Shown piece after piece: positions 1 through 5,607 of a stretch of DNA of 5,607 bases. The translations under genes were made by a program, and so were the position numbers. How positions within the stretch are numbered: position 1 is the first letter of the stretch; the number at the start of each line of letters is the position of its first letter. This stretch comes from JABWBR01 sp036741235. GTDB lineage: Bacteria > Bacteroidota > Bacteroidia > Chitinophagales > Saprospiraceae. The stretch lies in contig DAINSQ010000238.1 in the NCBI GenBank assembly GCA_036741235.1, forward strand, positions 1-5,607, given 5' to 3'. The notes under the pieces were generated by a model. The model saw nothing but the letters and a program-made list of their open reading frames with translations. It was not told where the DNA came from and ran no database searches.

Positions 1-1
1 T

Positions 2-1504
2 CTCTGGCAGACCTGCGCCAACGACATCGCCATCTACCTGCCCGAACACGACGACAGTTTAGCGGTGGATTTCGGCTTGCAGAACGCTGTCGATTGCCCG
101 CTTTGGGAGGTAGAAGCCGTAACGCCCTTCCTGCGCCGGTGTTTCGACAATACTTACGCCATCCGCTATTGCAATACCGGTACGGTAGCTTCCGACGGTA
201 CGGTGCAGGTCGTGCTCGATCCCTATTTCAGCTACGTTGGCAGCAGTCTACCCCTCGCCGGCCAATCGGGCGACACCTTGCTGTTTGCCTTCGACTCGCT
301 CGACGTATTCGAGTGCCGGCAGATGACGCTCCAAATACACCTGGATTGTGACAGTACAGTATTGGGCCAGACCCACTGCCTGCAAACCCGGATTTTGCCC
401 GACACCGTGTGCACCCCGCCCCCGGCGGAGTGGGACGGCGCCGACCTGCAGATGTCCGGTATTTGCCTGGGCGACGCTGTGGTGGTGGCCATCAGCAACA
501 CCGGCGCCGGCGATATGTCGGTGGCCACCCAGTATTTGGTCATCGAAGACCAGATCATGTTGCGCACCGGCGAAATCCAGTTGCTCAGCGGTCAGGATAC
601 CACCCTCGTCTTTTACCCCGGCGGCGCTACCCTGATCGTACTGGTTGACCAAACACCCAACCACCCCGACGACGAGCCGGCCATCGTAGTCGTCGAAGGC
701 TGCGGCGCACCGCCTTTCTCTACTGGTTTTGCCCTGCAATTCCCCTACGGCGACTCTGCACCCAATTTCGACATCGAATGCCGGCAGAACATCGGTTCCT
801 ATGACCCCAATGCCAAAAGCGCGCTGCCTCAAGGTTACGGCGAAGACCGCCGGATTGCCCCCGGCGCTGCCATCGACTACCTCGTTCAATTCCAAAACGT
901 GGGTACCGACACGGCCTTCCGGGTAGTGATCCGGGACACCTTGTCGCCCTGGCTCGACCTCGAAACCCTGCGAATGGGCGCCGCCAGCCACGACTATAAC
1001 TGGAAAATCGCCAACAACAACACCCTCAAAATCGTATTCGACCCCATTGCCTTGCCCGACAGCAGCGTCAACGAGGCCGCTTCCAATGGATTTGTAAAAT
1101 TTAGCATTAAACTAAAAGACAATACCCCCATCGGCGCAACGATCAACAACCAGGCCGGCATTTATTTCGACTTCAATGCGCCGGTTATCACTAATACGGT
1201 CAGCCATACGGTAGGCATCGAATGGCTCACCAGCGCAACAGACGAACCGGCAGCGGCTGCGGAACGCCCCGGCCTGCGCATTTATCCCAACCCCATGGGC
1301 GAAACCGCGCAGATCAGTTGGAGCGAAGGTGTCGCCTCCGGCGAATTGCGCCTGTTCGACCTCAACGGCCGGCGCCGCTGGCGTCGCCAAAATGCAGATC
1401 TGCCTTTTACCTTTGACAACCCCGGATTGCCGCAGGGCTATTACATCATGGTATTGTACCGGCACAACCAGCCGGTAGCGGGCGCCGCTTTGCTCGTCCG
1501 TTAA
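2..1504 (+). CDS. Secreted T9SS cargo protein, type A sorting domain (5'-partial)
   Basis: This is the C-terminal 500 residues of a larger secreted protein. The frame is open from base 2 and no signal peptide is visible, so the true start lies left of the window; the GTG at 65 is internal. Residues about 22-140 form a DUF11-like beta-sandwich module (VDFGLQ, CPLWEVEAVTPFLRRCF, YCNTGT, LDCDSTVLGQTHC). A second, looser module covers about 142-233. Residues 264-405 match the conserved Bacteroidota module opening with SYDPNAK and containing FQNVGTDTAF, DTLSPWLDLETL, LPDSSVNEAASNGFVKF, IYFDFNAPVITNT and HTVG (I believe Pfam DUF7619). Residues about 424-500 look like a type A T9SS sorting domain (Por_Secre_tail): LRIYPNP, LRLFDLNGR, LPQGYYIMVLY, ending in LLVR. 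By family knowledge, such domains direct export across the outer membrane, are cleaved, and the cargo is released or anchored to the surface. No catalytic motif is visible, so an adhesive or structural role is inferred. TAA stop at 1502-1504. Confidence 0.9.
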   Translation, partial: LWQTCANDIAIYLPEHDDSLAVDFGLQNAVDCPLWEVEAVTPFLRRCFDNTYAIRYCNTGTVASDGTVQVVLDPYFSYVGSSLPLAGQSGDTLLFAFDSLDVFECRQMTLQIHLDCDSTVLGQTHCLQTRILPDTVCTPPPAEWDGADLQMSGICLGDAVVVAISNTGAGDMSVATQYLVIEDQIMLRTGEIQLLSGQDTTLVFYPGGATLIVLVDQTPNHPDDEPAIVVVEGCGAPPFSTGFALQFPYGDSAPNFDIECRQNIGSYDPNAKSALPQGYGEDRRIAPGAAIDYLVQFQNVGTDTAFRVVIRDTLSPWLDLETLRMGAASHDYNWKIANNNTLKIVFDPIALPDSSVNEAASNGFVKFSIKLKDNTPIGATINNQAGIYFDFNAPVITNTVSHTVGIEWLTSATDEPAAAAERPGLRIYPNPMGETAQISWSEGVASGELRLFDLNGRRRWRRQNADLPFTFDNPGLPQGYYIMVLYRHNQPVAGAALLVR

Positions 1505-1508
1505 TTAA

Positions 1509-1668
1509 GAGCATGTTTGGACATTCGTCAATTGACTGCAAACGGCAAATATTGTTTTATACATCGTTGCATTTTTTCGCCGTAGCTGCCGGCTACGTCT
1601 GCAAAATGCGCCTCCTCTAAAACAATATTTGCTCGCTTTCGCACAATCACGAAAATCCAAACACGCTC
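1509..1668. mobile_element. MITE-like/REP-like foldback element in the intergenic region
   Basis: A 160-bp imperfect palindrome fills nearly all of the 181-bp gap between the two genes. The ends are 13-nt inverted repeats: GAGCATGTTTGGA (1509-1521) against the complement of TCCAAACACGCTC (1656-1668), 12 of 13 matching. Inside are a perfect 15-nt pair, GCAAATATTGTTTTA (1545-1559) with 1618-1632, and an 18-nt imperfect pair (1569-1586 with 1592-1609). The innermost CGTAGC/GCTACG closes over a 5-nt loop (1587-1591). All paired blocks keep the same spacing on both arms, so the whole element can fold without bulges. The trinucleotide TAA flanks both ends (1506-1508 and 1669-1671), like a 3-bp target duplication; TNA duplications are known for some IS5-family elements. 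It has no coding capacity. The structure is seen directly; calling it a mobile, IS-mobilised element is inference that needs other copies in the genome. It may also influence mRNA ends of the upstream gene or leader structure of the downstream gene. Confidence 0.65.
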
Positions 1669-1685
1669 TAAAACGCAGTTGAATT

Positions 1686-4600
1686 ATGAAAAAACTACAG
1701 CGCTACACGTTGTTATGGATTGTTATTTCCTGTTTCTTTTTTCCCGTAAAAAGCAGCAGCCAGGTTGTATTCACAAATTCCCAACCTGCCCCGGGTTTGA
1801 CTTTTGACACAGCTCCCATCATCGACTGCTGGTTGTTTAGCCCCGATGGCTACTCTGCTACCAATCTGAATAACAGCATATTAGATAGCCCCTTCAACTT
1901 TTGCGGCACCGTAGAAAACCCGCAATGGCTGGCTTTTACAGCCAGAGATATTTCAGAAATTCAGATAAGGATCACCACCAGTTTTTGCTCCAATCCCAAC
2001 GGATTACAAGCGGGAATTTATGAAGCGGCATATTGTAACGCCTTGGCGGGTATGGTTCCAAAAGGCAATTGTGTAGACGCATCGGGAAGTTCAGCCGTCT
2101 TTTTTGGATATGACCTCACGCCGAACCGGGTCTACTATATTTTTATCGACGGTTATGACGGCAGCATTTGCGATTACAACCTGGAAGTGATTCAAACGAC
2201 GCCGGCCCCACCCGGCCAGCCCTATATCGACGGGCCGAACCAGGTCTTTGGCGGCCAAACCTATCAATACCAGTTGGTGCTGCCCAATTATCATAATTTC
2301 ATGAATATTTGTAACAACACGATTTACCTGGATACGACCTTATGCCCCCTGATTGAGCCCTGCGACGGACCGCCTTCTCCGGTGTGGACTGCCCCGCCGG
2401 GTTCCAGTATCAGCCTGGGGCCGGGCGGATTATCCGTCAACGTTACCTTCGGCGCCGAGTCGGGGTTGGTCACCGTCGATTACCTGTGCCTGCATCTGGA
2501 GTTATGGGTAGAGGTGGATCCCGTCTTCTTTAACTGCGACCCCGATTTTTCACCGGCCAATATTTGCGATGAGGCCCCCCTGGTATGTTCCCAGGCTTTG
2601 TGGTGCGGAGACAACGCCGGCGCGCCATCAGCCAATGTTGGCAACCTGCCGCAGGTCGTCAATTGCTCTATTGCCAAAACCCAATGGCTGAGATTTGCGC
2701 CCTGTGACAGCACGGTAACGGTTGAGATCAATGTGGGGCCTTGCAGCAGTGTGTTGGGGCTTTCGTTTGCGGTGTTATCCACCGATGATTGCCAGCAGTT
2801 TAGCCTGGTAAATGCCTGTCAGGCTGTTGCGAGCAATACCACGCAAACCCTGACTTTCAGCAATTTGAGTCCCGGCGAAATGTACTATCTCTATATTGCC
2901 GGCAATAGCGGCGCCGCCTGTGATTATACCATTGAGTTTTTGAGCGGTCTGAGCTTTGATACGCCGGTGGTTACCATTACGGAAGTCACGCCGGGGTATA
3001 TCGACGGTCCTTCATCGGTGTGCCTGGGCGAAACGGCCACATATACCCTTGTACCGCCGGTAATCGAAACTTCAGTGAGCGGCGGATCAGGCGGCTGCGC
3101 CCTGCCCGCCGAAGTTTGCAATAACAATGATGACGGCATCACCTTCGACATCGTGTGGCACGCCCCGCCCGGCGCCATTTTTGTGAGCGACAGCGTGAAT
3201 GTGATGACGGTTGACATTATGTTCAATGACACCACTGACGGATTTGTATGGGTTGAACTCGTTCCCGACTCGCTGACCAACAATACGCCCGACGATAGTT
3301 TGGCTTGCAATTGTATTACCACCGGCTTTCAACCAAGTCCTATCGCACCTTTGCCCGTTGATGTGATGTATAACGTTGAAACGTATAACATTTTTCTCGA
3401 TTGCTATAATCCTACGATCGATGTATGTGGCGTTACCTACACTTATTCCGGCTTTGGCTCGGATGTCATTACCTGTCAAGTGTATTGTGGTTTTGAAATT
3501 TACAATATTACCTACGACCTTTTGTCGTATATTTTCAATCCACTAGGCACGTTTGAAATTTGCGAAGGCGAATGTGTGGAGGTTCTAGGGCAACAATACT
3601 GTGCTGCCGGTTCTTACACCCGTATTACATTTGATGATCCTTGCTGGATTGCCAATGTTTTCGAGGTGGTTGTCATACCCCCGTCGGTCGACATTTTGGG
3701 GACTGTTTACCTTTGCCCCGGCGAATGCTTCAACTTCGCCGGCGTCGACTACTGCGCGGCGGGCGACTACGACATTCCCGGTGTTGACCCGGCNNNNNNN
3801 NNNNNNNNNNNNNNNNNNNNNNNNNNNNNNNNNNNNNNNNNNNNNNNNNNNNNNNNNNNNNNNNNNNNNNNNNNNNNNNNNNNNNNNNNNNNNGCGGGCG
3901 ACTACGACATTCCCGGTGTTGACCCGGCTACCGGCTGCCCCAACTCGACAATCTTTTCCATACAAATCAACCAACCCCAGCAGGTAGGCGTATCACTGCC
4001 CGTCCCGATTTGCAACCCGGTGACAGGCGACTACTCCGTCAGCGTATACATCACCGGCGTGCCGCCGTTCTACATCAACGGCGTGACAACCTCAAACAAC
4101 TACTACCTCTCACAACCCATAGAAAGCGGCGAGCCGTATTACTTACAGATCTACGACAGCAGTCCCTGCAACGCCCTTGTGCCGGTCATACTGGCGGGTA
4201 CCTTCCACTGCGGGCCGCTGTGCCTATCGCAAACCGGTGCGATGAACCCAGAACTATTGGAAATTTGTGCCGACCAAATAGCCGCGCCAACGCCAGTCAG
4301 CGGATACACCGTCGCGCCCGGCGACACCTTCGAATACGTTTTGCATACGGCTGCCGATACCATCCTGGGGCAGGTACTAATGCGCAACACAAGCGGGCAA
4401 TTCGCCTTTGACGAAGCCATTTTAGACATCGATCAGACCTACTACATCTCCCTCATCATCGGCCCGCCGGGGTTGAATGGGGGCGTAGACACCGGCAGCC
4501 CCTGCCTGAAAGTCGCCAATGGCCAGCCCCTTCAGTTCAAAGCCCTGCCGCAATTGACGCTGACGGGCGACAGCCTCCTGTCCTGCCATCAGCCGCAGGC

Positions 4601-5552
4601 TGCCCTGCAATGGAGCAGCGATATACCCATAAACACGGCAACCTGGACAGGCCCTGAAGTCCAGGGAAGTTCCGCAGCCAGTTTGATGGTGTCAACACCC
4701 GGTACGTACACGGTACAAGTCTGGACCGCCGCAGGATGTACCTCAAGCGCCACTGCATTACTAAGCGCCGACTTCAGCGAACCCTTGCCTGCGCCGTCAT
4801 TGCAACTTGTAGCGCCCGCCTGTTTTGGCGAAAGCAACGGCTCAATCACCATCGGAGAAATGAACAGCGGCACGCCGCCTTACGATTACACCATCAGCGG
4901 CCAGCCCATAATGGAAAACCTGTTATCGGGGTTATCTGCCGGCAGCTATCCACTGGTTGTCGTCGATGCCAACGGCTGCCGGTTCGACACACTGTTGCAA
5001 ATCAGCGAGCCTCCGCCCGTAGCGGTTGAATTGGGTGAAGACCTTTACATCGCCATCGGTGAGCGCATAACAATAAAAGCCATCAGCACCATCTCGCCGT
5101 TTGCCATCACCTGGGATAGCAATGCCGGCGAAAAGTGGGAAAACACCCTGTCGATAGAAGTGCAACCTTTGACCACAACAACGTACACCATACTTATAGC
5201 CGACGAAAACGGCTGCGAAGCCGGTGACGACATTACTGTTTTTGTAAAAAACAACGTCGACATCTACATACCAAATGCCTTTTCCCCCAACAACGACGGC
5301 ATCAACGACCGGTTCACCCTTTTCGGAAAAGCCGGACAAATTGAAAACATCGTAGAACTACTGATTTTCGACCGCTGGGGCGATCTGGTTTTCCGCAAAA
5401 ACAATTTTGCGCCCAACGACGAAATGCTGGGCTGGGACGGCAGCGCCCGCGGCAAAGCGCAGTCGCAAGGCGTCCATGTATACTACGCCGTCGTAGAACT
5501 GGCCGGCGGCCGGCAGGTAAAGCTGCAGGGCGAGGTGGTAGTGGTGAGGTGA
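1686..5552 (+). CDS. Large multidomain T9SS surface protein, type B (gliding-motility-associated) sorting domain; contains assembly gap
   Basis: This encodes a modular exported protein of 1288 residues as assembled, 34 of them unknown. ATG 1686 is the first possible start, because an in-frame TGA lies at 1680-1682. Residues 1-25 are a signal peptide: MKKLQR, a hydrophobic core, then KSSSQ. Residues about 41-280 and 285-530 are a duplicated pair of modules. Residues about 620-762 are cysteine-rich 51-residue repeats interrupted by the N run (703-736). Residues about 850-955 are a recurrent Bacteroidota secreted-protein module (DTFEYVLHT, TYYISLI, GGVDTGSPCLKVANG). About 957-1020 is Ig/PKD-like (LSCHQPQAALQWS, PGTYTVQV, GC). 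About 1046-1108 resembles a SprB repeat (CFGESNGSITI, GTPPYDYTISG, LSAGSYPLVVVDANGC), and about 1115-1177 is another Ig-like domain. Residues 1191-1288 are a CHU_C/type B sorting domain (IYIPNAFSPNNDGINDRF, FDRWGDLVF, GWDG, GEVVVVR). The expected role is a cell-surface adhesin or gliding-related surface protein secreted by T9SS and kept at the surface. No ribosome-binding site or Bacteroidota-type promoter is evident upstream. Tyr codon choice differs on either side of the gap, so the join is uncertain. Confidence 0.88.
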   Translation: MKKLQRYTLLWIVISCFFFPVKSSSQVVFTNSQPAPGLTFDTAPIIDCWLFSPDGYSATNLNNSILDSPFNFCGTVENPQWLAFTARDISEIQIRITTSFCSNPNGLQAGIYEAAYCNALAGMVPKGNCVDASGSSAVFFGYDLTPNRVYYIFIDGYDGSICDYNLEVIQTTPAPPGQPYIDGPNQVFGGQTYQYQLVLPNYHNFMNICNNTIYLDTTLCPLIEPCDGPPSPVWTAPPGSSISLGPGGLSVNVTFGAESGLVTVDYLCLHLELWVEVDPVFFNCDPDFSPANICDEAPLVCSQALWCGDNAGAPSANVGNLPQVVNCSIAKTQWLRFAPCDSTVTVEINVGPCSSVLGLSFAVLSTDDCQQFSLVNACQAVASNTTQTLTFSNLSPGEMYYLYIAGNSGAACDYTIEFLSGLSFDTPVVTITEVTPGYIDGPSSVCLGETATYTLVPPVIETSVSGGSGGCALPAEVCNNNDDGITFDIVWHAPPGAIFVSDSVNVMTVDIMFNDTTDGFVWVELVPDSLTNNTPDDSLACNCITTGFQPSPIAPLPVDVMYNVETYNIFLDCYNPTIDVCGVTYTYSGFGSDVITCQVYCGFEIYNITYDLLSYIFNPLGTFEICEGECVEVLGQQYCAAGSYTRITFDDPCWIANVFEVVVIPPSVDILGTVYLCPGECFNFAGVDYCAAGDYDIPGVDPXXXXXXXXXXXXXXXXXXXXXXXXXXXXXXXXXXAGDYDIPGVDPATGCPNSTIFSIQINQPQQVGVSLPVPICNPVTGDYSVSVYITGVPPFYINGVTTSNNYYLSQPIESGEPYYLQIYDSSPCNALVPVILAGTFHCGPLCLSQTGAMNPELLEICADQIAAPTPVSGYTVAPGDTFEYVLHTAADTILGQVLMRNTSGQFAFDEAILDIDQTYYISLIIGPPGLNGGVDTGSPCLKVANGQPLQFKALPQLTLTGDSLLSCHQPQAALQWSSDIPINTATWTGPEVQGSSAASLMVSTPGTYTVQVWTAAGCTSSATALLSADFSEPLPAPSLQLVAPACFGESNGSITIGEMNSGTPPYDYTISGQPIMENLLSGLSAGSYPLVVVDANGCRFDTLLQISEPPPVAVELGEDLYIAIGERITIKAISTISPFAITWDSNAGEKWENTLSIEVQPLTTTTYTILIADENGCEAGDDITVFVKNNVDIYIPNAFSPNNDGINDRFTLFGKAGQIENIVELLIFDRWGDLVFRKNNFAPNDEMLGWDGSARGKAQSQGVHVYYAVVELAGGRQVKLQGEVVVVR
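1827..3263 (+). repeat. Internal duplication of a two-domain module (about 250-258 residues apart)
   Basis: Residues about 48-268 and 299-526 of the long protein share the same order of landmarks. The first half has a Cys-containing start, then QWLAF versus QWLRF, then LTPNRVYYIFIDG versus LSPGEMYYLYIAG, then CDYNLEV versus CDYTIEF. The second half has YIDGPNQVFGGQTYQYQL (from residue 180) versus YIDGPSSVCLGETATYTL (from 438), then VWTAPPGS (233) versus VWHAPPGA (490). Offsets between paired landmarks are 250-258 residues. The pattern suggests an old duplication of a CUB/jelly-roll-like domain plus a PKD/Ig-like domain; these fold names are inference from pattern only. At the DNA level the copies have diverged too far to be an assembly artefact. 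Confidence 0.7.
3543..3793 (+). repeat. Cysteine-rich 51-residue tandem repeats, interrupted by gap
   Basis: Two copies are visible with a 51-residue (153-nt) period. The first starts at residue 620: LGTFEICEGECVEVLGQQYC, then AAGSY, then DDPC, then FEVVVIPP. The second starts at 671: LGTVYLCPGECFNFAGVDYC, then AAGDYDIPGVDP, and runs into the N gap. After the gap the sequence resumes within a matching copy and ends in ATGCPNSTIFSIQINQP. The shared core is C-x-GEC-x5-G-x2-YCAAG-x-Y, followed by a late Cys and a hydrophobic strand. This resembles the short C...GC repeats common in Bacteroidota T9SS cargo. A weaker, possibly degenerate copy may precede it at residues about 567-619 (DVCGVTY, CGFEIYN). 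Confidence 0.75.
3759..3928 (+). repeat. Identical 35-nt direct repeats on both sides of the assembly gap
   Basis: Bases 3759-3793 and 3894-3928 are identical over 35 nt and encode the same peptide, AGDYDIPGVDP, in the same frame. The first copy ends exactly at the first N and the second begins exactly after the last N. Either two contigs overlap by 35 nt and should be merged, or one or more nearly identical 153-nt repeat units are missing between them. The frame agreement across the gap is accidental, because 35+100 is 135, a multiple of three. Confidence 0.95.
3794..3893. other. Assembly gap (100 N)
   Basis: Exactly 100 undetermined bases, the conventional placeholder for a scaffold gap of unknown size. 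It lies inside the tandem cysteine-rich repeat region of the long surface protein, where short-read assemblies commonly break. The length of the encoded protein is therefore unknown. Confidence 0.98.
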
Positions 5553-5553
5553 A

Positions 5554-5581
5554 GTAGGTTGTAGGTTGTAGGTTGTAGGTT
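5554..5581. repeat. Heptanucleotide tandem repeat (GTAGGTT)x4
   Basis: Four perfect head-to-tail copies of GTAGGTT begin directly after the TGA stop of the long gene (5550-5552) and decay into GTAAGTA at 5582-5588. The remaining 19 bases to the window edge are A-rich and featureless. Being a short tandem array it may vary in copy number by slippage. No hairpin terminator is visible between the stop and the window end. Confidence 0.9.
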
Positions 5582-5607
5582 GTAAGTAAAAAAACATACT
5601 CATAACT

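Noticed and set aside
65..67. GTG as the start of the first gene
   Set aside because: The same frame is open back to base 2 without a stop, and the upstream residues (IYLPEHDDSLAVDFGLQ) read as a continuation of a typical domain linker. There is no signal peptide after the GTG although the product has a T9SS signal.
248..991. A 247-codon open frame on the minus strand opposite the first gene
   Set aside because: It lies entirely antisense to a gene with clear domain motifs, its product has no recognisable motif, and GC-rich codon-biased genes commonly leave such open antisense frames.
1581..1597. Intrinsic terminator formed by the CGTAGC/GCTACG hairpin
   Set aside because: No T tract follows the stem on either strand; it is only the tip of the larger foldback element. 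A Rho-independent terminator cannot be supported.
1620..1685. Promoter of Bacteroidota type (TTTG ... TAnnTTTG) ahead of the long gene
   Set aside because: TATTTG at 1626-1631 lacks the two-base spacer of the -7 box and no properly spaced -33 element was found. The position also lies within the palindrome arm, so its composition is explained by that structure.
1722..1733. Lipobox (V-I-S-C) making the long protein a lipoprotein
   Set aside because: Cys16 sits after only about nine hydrophobic residues and is followed by more hydrophobic residues (FFFPV), so the core continues past it. Cleavage near SSS-Q at residue 25 fits better, and type B T9SS cargo normally uses signal peptidase I.
3759..3928. 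CRISPR array (35-nt identical repeats around a spacer-sized interval)
   Set aside because: The interval is a run of N, the repeats encode part of a protein repeat in frame, and there is no second spacer or cas gene.
3601..3987. Overlapping open frames on both strands spanning the N run
   Set aside because: They exist only because N codons are not stops and they shadow the real frame in a repeated region.

Overview
The window looks like a piece of a Bacteroidota chromosome, most likely from the Saprospiria/Lewinella-like branch. That placement is inference from protein style: both genes encode large, secreted, cysteine- and Thr/Asn/Gly-rich mosaic surface proteins ending in sorting domains of the type IX secretion system (T9SS), which is restricted to this phylum. 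There is no convincing Shine-Dalgarno sequence before the one visible start codon, as is usual in this group. A run of exactly 100 N shows that this is a scaffolded draft assembly.

Layout: (1) 2-1504, + strand, is the 3' part of a secreted protein gene cut by the left window edge. It carries repeated DUF11-like beta-sandwich domains, a conserved module starting at a YDPNAK motif, and a type A T9SS sorting domain. (2) 1505-1685 is intergenic and almost filled by a 160-bp imperfect palindrome with 13-bp terminal inverted repeats flanked by TAA, best read as a MITE-like or REP-like element. (3) 1686-5552, + strand, is a 1288-codon gene as assembled. It encodes a signal peptide, a duplicated two-domain module, 51-residue cysteine-rich repeats, an assembly gap inside those repeats, further Ig/PKD-like domains, a SprB-like repeat and a type B (gliding-motility-associated, CHU_C) sorting domain. 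(4) 5553-5607 holds four perfect copies of the heptamer GTAGGTT and nothing else recognisable.

The two genes share strand and export route but use different T9SS sorting-signal types. They are separated by a foldback element, so co-transcription is uncertain. Likely roles are adhesion, surface decoration or gliding-related functions; no enzymatic domain is visible in either. I found no RNA gene, CRISPR array, transposase, defence system or other clearly new system. The points most worth following up are the foldback element, the repeat-bounded assembly gap with identical 35-nt flanks, and the shift in codon choice across that gap, which raises the question of whether the long gene is a correctly joined molecule.
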